Part shown: positions 27,865-34,038 of the stretch, piece after piece
Layout: the number at the start of each line of letters is the position of its first letter
Position numbering within the stretch: position 1 is the first letter of the stretch
Origin: Chitinophaga pinensis
Lineage (GTDB): Bacteria > Bacteroidota > Bacteroidia > Flavobacteriales_D > Crocinitomicaceae
DNA length: 64,000 nucleotides
Direction: 5' to 3'
NCBI GenBank assembly: GCA_945883825.1
Contig: CAMCYF010000010.1
Span: 1 to 64,000 of the forward strand
Translations under genes and position numbers: made by a program
The notes under the pieces: model-generated
What the model saw: the letters and a program-made list of their open reading frames with translations, nothing else
Told to the model about the DNA's origin: nothing
Databases searched by the model: none

Positions 27865-28975
27865 CTTTATATATATTTAATAGAATACTAATTAAAACAT
27901 CTACAACAATTGAATTACCCGCTTGCTTATATGCTTGAGCTTTGGAAACTATGATTTTATAATCATCATCAAAGCCCATCAGGCGATGAACTTCTCGAAC
28001 TGTTAGTGCTCTTACTCTTTCATTGGTTGTTACGTAATTATTGACACTAGATCGATGTGAATTACCCATTGAGGACAGTAATGCACGAGCAATAGGCAAG
28101 TCTATTTTTGCATTGTGATGCATGAAGTTTTTAGTGCCTGGGGACAAACAATATTTCAATAATTTTGGAGATAAATAATATCTTTCTTCTACTATACCTA
28201 CTCTTTTATCTATGATTTTTAATTTTCCATTTACGGATAGTAAAGATCCTTGGGCTGTTGTATCTTCCAAAAAATCTTGCATAGAAAAATTCAATTCAGT
28301 AGTCTCAGGAAATCTAAATTTTATATTTTCATCTGAGTCACGAAAGCCGACAACAAAAAGCCTACGGCGACTTTGTGGAATACCATAATCTTTTGCATTT
28401 AGTATGTCCCATTTATAATGATAGCCCAATTCATCAAAAACATTACACATTGTATTCCACGTTCGTTTATTGTCATGACTTAATACACCATGTACATTTT
28501 CATAAATAAAAATCTTCGGCTTAATTTCCTTTATTAATCTTACATAGTCATAAAACAATGTTCCTCGTGTGTCTTCAAAACCGCCTCTGGAGCCGGCAAT
28601 TGAAAAACTCTGACAAGGACTTCCGCCTACAAATAAATCAATTTTATTTTCAAAATCCGTCCCATCTAACAATTTGATATCTTCAAAAAAGTGATCCTCA
28701 GATATTTTGTAATTTGCTAAATATGATTCTTTTACAAAATTCTTTTGCTTTGAATTTGTTTTGTATAAATCATCAACGTATTTTTTCTTTGATTCGGTAT
28801 TTTTTAATTTTCTAACATTTTGGAGTTCAATATCATAGTCGCAATTTATTGTTCTTCCTCCATTATCGCAAGCAAATGCAATTTCATGATCAATTCCTAA
28901 ACGAAGTATTGCTTGTTCAATTGCACCTATACCACTAAAACAAGTAGCTAAAACAATTTTATTTTTATTATTCAT
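27830..28975 (-). CDS. DNA cytosine-C5 methyltransferase 1, first gene of the R-M operon
   Basis: The track ORF starts at 29101; ATG 28975 ('MNNKNKIVLATCFSGIGA') is chosen because motif I follows directly, giving 381 aa. Motif I 'LATCFSGIGAIEQAI', motif IV 'GGSPCQSFSIAGSRGG' (catalytic Cys), motif VI 'FIYENVHGV', motif VIII 'GIPQSRRRLFVVGF', motif X 'YKQAGNSIVVDVLISILL'. A ~70-residue insertion after motif I ('KKYVDDLYKTNSKQKNF') is not seen in its neighbour, so the two are not recent duplicates. It heads a six-gene overlapping or tightly spaced minus-strand operon. Confidence 0.9.
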   Translation of the reverse strand: MNNKNKIVLATCFSGIGAIEQAILRLGIDHEIAFACDNGGRTINCDYDIELQNVRKLKNTESKKKYVDDLYKTNSKQKNFVKESYLANYKISEDHFFEDIKLLDGTDFENKIDLFVGGSPCQSFSIAGSRGGFEDTRGTLFYDYVRLIKEIKPKIFIYENVHGVLSHDNKRTWNTMCNVFDELGYHYKWDILNAKDYGIPQSRRRLFVVGFRDSDENIKFRFPETTELNFSMQDFLEDTTAQGSLLSVNGKLKIIDKRVGIVEERYYLSPKLLKYCLSPGTKNFMHHNAKIDLPIARALLSSMGNSHRSSVNNYVTTNERVRALTVREVHRLMGFDDDYKIIVSKAQAYKQAGNSIVVDVLISILLNIYKGGTKKYQEKKI

Positions 28976-29297
28976 AAACACTGCTGTCTTAAACGGTTTA
29001 CAAGTATAGTAAATTTTGTTGATTTTATTGACTTCAACCGTTGTGAAAATTCTTTTTTTTGATTTACAAGTTAATGAAATTGATCCAATAGAAGAAAACA
29101 CAATGGCTAAAAGAAGTGGTACTATCTAAAGTTGTTTTGAAACCACGATTAATCTAACCTAATTCTACATTTACTTGTTGCTTAGTCTTTGCAATTTTGA
29201 CTTACCTTTCAATTAATGGATAAATGTTCCAAGTCAGGGTTAGCGGTTGCCATTCTTTCGATCAATGGTTCTTTGTGTGTGGGCCTTTACAGATTCA
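28976..29297. other. upstream region of the R-M operon
   Basis: No gene. It should hold the operon promoter (minus strand). Around 29160-29200 there is a partial copy of the 5' end of the next gene: minus-strand AAGACTAAGCAACAAGTAAA resembles AAGACTAAGAAACAAGTAAA at 29827-29846. This indicates a past duplication or insertion. Confidence 0.45.
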
Positions 29298-29852
29298 TCA
29301 CATCCATTGTTTGATTCTATGAAACACTTGCTCATGAGCATCCCATCTTTGCAAGTTTAAGCTTTTCACGTGGCCCGACAGCATCGATTTTGAGATGATA
29401 AAATGTAAATATCCATCAGGGATGGGGTCAAGCACCGAATACTTCGGGTAGATACCGATGTGTGATGCCCCTATAAATATCGGCAATCTGTGAGCTTCTT
29501 GCTCTCCAAACTCAGCCAGAGTTACCCTTTCCACCAAACCTTCGGGATAGTGGAAAGGGATTGCCGCTTCAACGCCGCCTTTCACAAGCCATTTCATCGT
29601 CAAATGTCCCCAAATGGGATCTTTCATCATCCGGTAAAAACACCCTTTGGCAGTTTCAATTCTATAGCACTGCAATGCTTCCTCACGAGATCTCATAACG
29701 AAACCAGATTGAGCCCAATAAATACCTGCATCCTTTGAATCTTCGGGCTTGGGGAAGTTAGGTTTGCCAAAATGTCCATAAATAGCCGTTGGCTGATTGA
29801 TGGGTCGCTTAAAACCAAATGTTTCATTTACTTGTTTCTTAGTCTTTGACAA
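29298..29852 (-). CDS. hypothetical protein, second gene of a pair
   Basis: 184 aa, not recognised. It starts at TTG (29852), 7 bp after the stop of the 87-aa gene, since no ATG is available until residue ~53. It has no signal or membrane segment. It is noticeably richer in G+C than its neighbours and rich in Trp, Pro and His ('AIYGHFGKPNFPKP', 'DAHEQVFHRIKQWM'), which hints at recent transfer. A fragment of its 5' end is duplicated ~650 bp downstream of its start. No function can be given. Confidence 0.45.
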   Translation of the reverse strand: MSKTKKQVNETFGFKRPINQPTAIYGHFGKPNFPKPEDSKDAGIYWAQSGFVMRSREEALQCYRIETAKGCFYRMMKDPIWGHLTMKWLVKGGVEAAIPFHYPEGLVERVTLAEFGEQEAHRLPIFIGASHIGIYPKYSVLDPIPDGYLHFIISKSMLSGHVKSLNLQRWDAHEQVFHRIKQWM

Positions 29853-29859
29853 TCAAATA

Positions 29860-30123
29860 TTAATCTTTTAAAGTTATTCTCCCGTCTAAAATTTTAATTT
29901 TATTTGCGTAAGAAATTGACATCTCGTCACCTATTTCGCGGTAATCTAGTTCTCTTCGCTCAAGATCTTCACGCATAGCATTCATAAATCCTTGAATGGC
30001 AAAATTGAAATACCTAATTCCAACTTGACTATTAAATTTTTCTGCTAATTCCTTATCGGTCAAATATTTAAACTCTTTTAAATAGTGTTGCTTATATTTT
30101 ATTGAATTGAAAATGGTATTCAT
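29860..30123 (-). CDS. small hypothetical protein
   Basis: 87 aa, ATG at 30123. Charged and helical ('KEFKYLTDKELAEKFNS', 'MNAMREDLERRELDYREIG'), no export signal. It is followed after 7 bp by the 184-aa gene. Not recognised. Confidence 0.5.
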   Translation of the reverse strand: MNTIFNSIKYKQHYLKEFKYLTDKELAEKFNSQVGIRYFNFAIQGFMNAMREDLERRELDYREIGDEMSISYANKIKILDGRITLKD

Positions 30124-30199
30124 ATTAGAATTACTGCCAATAGAAGAATTAGTAGCACGAAAAGAATTGAGAAATTCTTGAGGTTAATCTCCCAGTATT

Positions 30200-30553
30200 T
30201 CATTGATGACCAACACTTAAATCCTCAAGTTCATTAGGAGAGAAGGTGAGGGGCCAGGGCATCATTAAGATAAATGTTGCTTGAGATTGAATCATAAATG
30301 ATCCCTCATTTCTGTTTTTACAAATTGTAGCTCCAGAAAATCTTCCATCTTTTTTAAATTGAAGAACCATGCAATCCGGTTGGTGACTCAAATTCAAAAG
30401 TGTTGTTAATCCCTGGTGGTTTACCTCAATAAAAAGGGGTAATTCAATTGAGTTTGTTGGAAGCATCGCTTGGTTAGTAGTGACCTCCATCTTTTTTGCC
30501 TCTACAGACAATGTTTTGCCATTTTTAAAATTTAAAACAACTGTTTTTTTCAT
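30200..30553 (-). CDS. small hypothetical protein preceded by a conserved hairpin element
   Basis: 117 aa, ATG at 30553. Beta-rich, cytoplasmic-looking ('VVLNFKNGKTLSVEAKKMEV'). Not recognised with confidence. The notable point is its leader: the 26-nt hairpin element (copy A) lies 96 nt upstream on the same strand, as for two other unrelated genes in the window. The gene is therefore probably part of a shared regulatory scheme. Confidence 0.55.
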   Translation of the reverse strand: MKKTVVLNFKNGKTLSVEAKKMEVTTNQAMLPTNSIELPLFIEVNHQGLTTLLNLSHQPDCMVLQFKKDGRFSGATICKNRNEGSFMIQSQATFILMMPWPLTFSPNELEDLSVGHQ

Positions 30554-30647
30554 ACAAATAGTATTAATGAATAAATTAAATTAGTTGTATTTCGATTAAA
30601 ATTGGAAACCAACGTTAATTTTGACTTTAAAAGCCCGTATCGTTTTA

Positions 30648-30673
30648 CCACCGTGGTGTCTTCACTCGGTTGG
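30648..30673 (-). promoter_or_regulatory. conserved leader hairpin, copy A
   Basis: Minus-strand reading: CC-a-ACCG-a-GTG-AAGA-CAC-ca-CGGTGG. The inner stem is GTG/CAC. It lies 96 nt before the ATG at 30553. Copies B and C keep the outer stem and bulges while the inner three pairs change together. Confidence 0.6.
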
Positions 30674-30819
30674 TACCATTTAAGGTTCGAAATACACGTC
30701 AAATTTAATTAAAATAACTAAAATGGTTACAAAAAATAAAAAAATTAAATTTTAGTGTAACGAATCTAAGACATGTTGTTATTAGGGTATAATCATCCAG
30801 ATTTCTGTGAAAGCAGATG

Positions 30820-30845
30820 CCAACCGACCCGGCAGGGCACGGTGG
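30820..30845 (+). promoter_or_regulatory. conserved leader hairpin, copy B
   Basis: CC-a-ACCG-a-CCC-GGCA-GGG-ca-CGGTGG, inner stem CCC/GGG. It lies 100 nt before the ATG at 30944. Flanking similarity extends to GATG before it and AAAAACGATG after it. Confidence 0.6.
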
Positions 30846-30910
30846 AAAAACGATGTGAGTCTTTGACTAAATAAATATGCTTGTCTCAGCTTTCTGTATG
30901 ATTTTTATTG

Positions 30911-30943
30911 TTTAACCAGCCGAAAGGCATAAACTAATTTATT
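30911..30943 (+). promoter_or_regulatory. short leader motif with GAAA-loop hairpin, copy 1
   Basis: TTTAACCA-GCC-GAAA-GGC-ATAAA, 15 nt upstream of the ATG at 30944. A near-identical copy with loop GTAA lies at the same distance before the next gene. Both loops obey the GNRA rule of stable RNA tetraloops. Confidence 0.45.
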
Positions 30944-31444
30944 ATGAAAAGTACAGAGAAAATGGCAATTTTGCCGAAATTAACGATCCAAAGAAGTATC
31001 TTCTTTAGTGCAGGATGTTTAAATCTAAATTACAGAAAACGTATTTGCTTAAAGCAGCTATTTTTTTTGTTCACATTTTTGTTTTCCTTTAATTTATTTT
31101 CACAGATGCTTGGACTAGAAAGGTTCAAGCGGTCAGAGGGCAACATGAAGTACATCTTGTTTGATAAACTAGAAGATGCTATTGGCGTGTACAAGTCAAT
31201 CATCGTTGACAATGGATTCTATATTGGTGACGTTGAAGCGGAGTTAAATAGTGACGAGGAGGTTGTGTTAGCATATACAATGATAAACAAGATAGATGCA
31301 TGTATGTTTTTTATTGCTAACCGTCCCAATGGTGGATATATCTTGGAGGTACATACGATACCAAACGATAAGGCTATCGATGTTAGGGACAGTAAAAGAA
31401 GTAACGGAGAGTATTTTACTTATTCCTTTGTGCCAGAAAAATGA
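30944..31444 (+). CDS. hypothetical exported protein
   Basis: 166 aa. A hydrophobic stretch ('LKQLFFLFTFLFSFNLFS') sits at about residues 37-54, ending in a plausible signal cleavage region, so the N-terminus is unusually long for a signal peptide. The mature part ('KRSEGNMKYILFDKLEDA', 'SDEEVVLAYTMINKIDACMF') has no known domain. It carries both leader motifs: hairpin B 100 nt upstream and the GNRA motif 15 nt upstream. Probably periplasmic or surface. Confidence 0.5.
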   Translation: MKSTEKMAILPKLTIQRSIFFSAGCLNLNYRKRICLKQLFFLFTFLFSFNLFSQMLGLERFKRSEGNMKYILFDKLEDAIGVYKSIIVDNGFYIGDVEAELNSDEEVVLAYTMINKIDACMFFIANRPNGGYILEVHTIPNDKAIDVRDSKRSNGEYFTYSFVPEK

Positions 31445-31456
31445 AAGCTTATAAGT

Positions 31457-31479
31457 TAAGAATGTAACCTTCATTCTTA
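31457..31479 (+). terminator. terminator-like hairpin after the 166-aa gene
   Basis: TAAGAATG (31457-31464) and CATTCTTA (31472-31479) are perfect inverted repeats with a 7-nt loop, 12 bp after the stop at 31444 and followed by a short T-rich stretch. The T tract is weak. Confidence 0.35.
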
Positions 31480-31518
31480 TTTAAACTCAAACCCTAAATT
31501 TTTTTGCAAGATTTTATC

Positions 31519-31552
31519 GTTAAACCAGCCGTAAGGCATAAAAATAAATGTT
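31519..31552 (+). promoter_or_regulatory. short leader motif with GTAA-loop hairpin, copy 2
   Basis: GTTAAACCA-GCC-GTAA-GGC-ATAAA, 15 nt before the ATG at 31553, matching copy 1 in stem, flanks and distance. Only the loop and a few flank bases differ. Confidence 0.45.
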
Positions 31553-32650
31553 ATGAAATATTTTGAATTAATTGTAAGATATAGAAAATTTCTTACCCCG
31601 ATGCATAATGAAAAGATGGTAGGTATTATCTTAATTGGATTTATTTTGTTGCTATCTATGGAATGTAAAAGTCAAGAAAACCCCTTAGAACCACCAGTGT
31701 CCTATATAAAGATGAAACTCCCTGATGGCTCAAATTATTTTGGGCAAGTAGAATCAGGAGAATTAAATGGAATTGGATCTATAATTACTAAATCTGGTGC
31801 AGCAAATACAGGGTATTTTCAAGATGGGGAATACTTAGCAGACTTTATTGCAACTCCACCTTGGCATATGATTGCTATCGATTACCAGTTAGATACAAGC
31901 TATTTACTCGAGACATTCGAAATAGAACTTAAAATACATACAGAAATCTCGGATAGTCTTTATTTATACATCGCCCCAATCGGTGGAGGACAAATAAATG
32001 GTCAATCATATTATGGTGGTATTCAGACACACTCTGGAGGTTACAATTCCATAAGAAAGAATGAGAATTACGGGGAATTTTCAGAAATAGGTAGAGCAAT
32101 GATTTTCTCAAGGTGGGGAGATAGAAGAGGAGAAGCATTAAAACAAGCTGCCGGTGGAAAGTGTGAAAGTAGTGGGTACGAGGGAGATTTTATTTCTGTA
32201 CGAAATGGAATTAATTGGGGTAAGGGAACTTATACCATATCGTTAGTAAAAACTAAAGAAACGGTTGTCTTGGACAGTGTACTTCATACCTTTGTAGAAA
32301 TGCGGGTTTTTGATCATAAACAGAAAAAACTATTTGTTTGTGGCTCATTGGCATTTCCTGGTACAGACTTAATCCTCGATCCACGACAATTTATATTCTT
32401 TGAATTGTATTTAAAACGGGTGAATGTAAATAAGCTATCTTCTGCAAAATTTACATGTGGTAACATTCGAATTAATGGTAAACCTGTAAACATTCCTTTT
32501 GCAGCAACAAATTATGATAAAGGCTTCCCAAAGTTTGCCAGTGCGACTTATGAAGATGGTAATTTTTCAGTAGAAATAGGAAAACCAATCTATGGTGATG
32601 TTTTGGAATTAGAAGAAATTTTCTATGAAATATTAAAGGAAGAAGATTAG
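31553..32650 (+). CDS. exported protein with MORN-like segment and possible DUF3472 domain
   Basis: 365 aa. A hydrophobic export segment ('MVGIILIGFILLLSMECKSQ') begins at residue 22, so Met17 or Met22 may be the true start; a lipobox is weak. After it comes a MORN-like stretch ('NYFGQVESGELNGIGSI', 'TGYFQDGEYLADF'). The central part ('YIAPIGGGQINGQSYYGGIQ', 'GRAMIFSRWGDRRGEA') resembles DUF3472 proteins; this is tentative. Probably surface or periplasmic; no reaction can be assigned. Confidence 0.55.
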   Translation: MKYFELIVRYRKFLTPMHNEKMVGIILIGFILLLSMECKSQENPLEPPVSYIKMKLPDGSNYFGQVESGELNGIGSIITKSGAANTGYFQDGEYLADFIATPPWHMIAIDYQLDTSYLLETFEIELKIHTEISDSLYLYIAPIGGGQINGQSYYGGIQTHSGGYNSIRKNENYGEFSEIGRAMIFSRWGDRRGEALKQAAGGKCESSGYEGDFISVRNGINWGKGTYTISLVKTKETVVLDSVLHTFVEMRVFDHKQKKLFVCGSLAFPGTDLILDPRQFIFFELYLKRVNVNKLSSAKFTCGNIRINGKPVNIPFAATNYDKGFPKFASATYEDGNFSVEIGKPIYGDVLELEEIFYEILKEED

Positions 32651-32772
32651 CGATAAAAAAAGCTATGATTCTGAAAATAAAAAATTAATCTTTAGTTTCT
32701 TTTCTCTAAAAACTTGTTTTATAATATTATACTCTTAACTTTGTTGCATCATTAAGAATCCTTAAGTGGATG

Positions 32773-32798
32773 CCAACCGAGCCGAGAGGCCACGGTGG
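32773..32798 (+). promoter_or_regulatory. conserved leader hairpin, copy C
   Basis: CC-a-ACCG-a-GCC-GAGA-GGC-ca-CGGTGG, inner stem GCC/GGC with a GNRA loop. It lies 92 nt before the ATG at 32889. GATGCCAACCGA at its 5' side is identical to copy B. Confidence 0.6.
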
Positions 32799-32888
32799 TA
32801 AAAAAGATGAGGACAGTTACAGTCAAAATAAATCGTAATTCCTCTTTAATTTTCTTGGTGTATTTTTTAACTTTTAAAATTATATGCA

Positions 32889-33101
32889 ATGAAAAAAAAT
32901 GAAAAATCAAAGAAGAAAGTCTTAATGCATTCAGACTTAGTAAGAATGGCGATGTTGTTCCCACCAGAGGAAAGTACAGAAAGTCAAGATTTGTCGACAA
33001 GGGAAGTCGGCAAGAAGTTTTTAGAGGAATTAAAAGAACAAGGCCCCACCTTGGATAGAGTGGGGAAGGTGTTCGTTAAATTCATAAAGAAAAGAGATTA
33101 A
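32889..33101 (+). CDS. small hypothetical protein preceded by a conserved hairpin element
   Basis: 70 aa, lysine-rich start ('MKKNEKSKKKVLMHSDLV') and helical body ('STREVGKKFLEELKEQG'), no membrane segment. Not recognised. Support comes from its own leader element (copy C), at the same distance as in two other genes of this region. Confidence 0.5.
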   Translation: MKKNEKSKKKVLMHSDLVRMAMLFPPEESTESQDLSTREVGKKFLEELKEQGPTLDRVGKVFVKFIKKRD

Positions 33102-33142
33102 TAAGCCTATAAACATTCTATCATATTGCGTTTTTTTTGAAT

Positions 33143-33247
33143 ATGTCGAAAAGAACCTCGATGAATTATGTGCTTGAATTATCTGATTTGAACGATCTCA
33201 AACTCATCGTGAAGGATAAGCATGTCGCGAAAAGAACCAGAGCCTAA
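33143..33247 (+). CDS. possible 34-aa ORF before the tandem repeat array
   Basis: 'MSKRTSMNYVLELSDLND...' ends at TAA 33245-33247. Its first ~26 bp (TTTGAATATGTCGAAAAGAA-C/T-CTCGAT) recur at about 33998-34022, just after the array, where they open a degenerate copy ('MSKRISIKVLEELSFYN'). It could be a gene remnant that brackets the array. Confidence 0.25.
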   Translation: MSKRTSMNYVLELSDLNDLKLIVKDKHVAKRTRA

Positions 33248-33285
33248 GATAGCTATATTCCCAACAAAATTTAATTTTAAAAGAT

Positions 33286-33456
33286 ATGAAACAGCAAGAA
33301 GAATCAGTGAACAAGAAGATATTAACTCAAGACCAAATCAAAGAGTTGATGACTTACCCGGATTATTGGAGAAATACTCTAAGAGAAGCAGCGGAACGAG
33401 GGGAGTCGATAAAAGAAACCTACAGGAAGTACGAAAAATTAGAGTATTTGATGTAA
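33286..33456 (+). CDS. tandem 56-aa protein, copy 1
   Basis: Too short for the ORF track. It begins 'MKQQEESVNKKILTQDQI' and continues through 'ELMTYPDYWRNTLREAAERG' to '...KLEYLM'. It diverges from copies 2 and 3 mainly in the last 12 residues. Soluble, charged, helical; possibly a small binding or antitoxin-like protein, but no family is recognised. The reading frame is chosen because all three copies keep it open from ATG to stop at equal length. Confidence 0.6.
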   Translation: MKQQEESVNKKILTQDQIKELMTYPDYWRNTLREAAERGESIKETYRKYEKLEYLM

Positions 33457-33520
33457 ATGTAATCGTTGAATATATTTAGACAACAAGGTAGATTCTCAAC
33501 AAAATTTAATTTTAGAAGAT

Positions 33521-33691
33521 ATGAAACAGCAAGAAGAATCAGTGAACAAGAAGATATTAACTCAAGACCAAATCGCGGAGTTGATGACTTACCCGGATTA
33601 TTGGAGAGGTACTCTAAGGAAAGCAGCGGAACAAGGGGAGTCAATAAAAGAAGTTTACGAGGAACTAAAAGAATTGGAGCATTTGATTTAA
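33521..33691 (+). CDS. tandem 56-aa protein, copy 2
   Basis: 'MKQQEESVNKKILTQDQI' then 'AELMTYPDYWRGTLRKAAEQ' and '...KEVYEELKELEHLI'. Same length as the other copies. The overlapping longer frame given by the track (33466-33927) reads this copy out of frame and joins copy 3 only because one spacer happens to lack stops. Confidence 0.6.
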   Translation: MKQQEESVNKKILTQDQIAELMTYPDYWRGTLRKAAEQGESIKEVYEELKELEHLI

Positions 33692-33756
33692 ATGTAATCG
33701 CTGAATATACTCTTGATAGCAAGGTAGATTCCCAACAAAATTTAATTTCAGAAGAT

Positions 33757-33927
33757 ATGAAACAGCAAGAAGAATCAGTGAGCAAGAAGATATTAACTCA
33801 AGACCAAATCGCGGAGTTGATGACTTACCCAAATTATTGGAGAGGTACTCTAAGAGAAGCAGCGGAACGAGGGGAGTCGATAAAAGAAACGTACGAAGAA
33901 CTGAAAGACTTCGAGGCAATGATGTAA
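33757..33927 (+). CDS. tandem 56-aa protein, copy 3
   Basis: 'MKQQEESVSKKILTQDQI' then 'AELMTYPNYWRGTLREAAER' and '...KETYEELKDFEAMM'. In frame with the last third of track ORF 33466-33927. The upstream spacer is open in this frame ('NVIAEYTLDSKVDSQQNLI'), so an N-terminally longer product is possible for this copy only. Confidence 0.6.
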   Translation: MKQQEESVSKKILTQDQIAELMTYPNYWRGTLREAAERGESIKETYEELKDFEAMM

Positions 33928-34038
33928 ATGTAATCGCTGAATATACTTTAGATGATGCTATTGATTAAGGCATATTAAAAAGTATGATTTATAATTTTGA
34001 ATATGTCGAAAAGAATCTCGATAAAAGTACTTGAAGAA

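Larger units (their letters stand above)
33258..33950 (+). repeat. three ~235-bp tandem repeats, each with a 56-aa gene
   Basis: Unit starts (by ATG) at 33286, 33521 and 33757, spacing 235 and 236 bp. Each unit has the leader CCAACAAAATTTAATTT, a 171-bp ORF and a tail AATGTAATCG-T/C-TGAATATA. A partial tail follows the third unit. The ORFs are the best conserved part. Tandem amplification is recent enough to be obvious at DNA level. Confidence 0.85.

Noticed and set aside
30200-30553. DUF192 assignment for the 117-aa protein
   Set aside because: Only loose resemblance; the family's conserved core could not be aligned.
33222-33927. Track ORFs 33222-33479 and 33466-33927 as genuine genes
   Set aside because: They read most repeat units out of frame. 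The 56-codon frame is conserved in length and sequence in all three units, while these frames depend on chance absence of stops in spacers.
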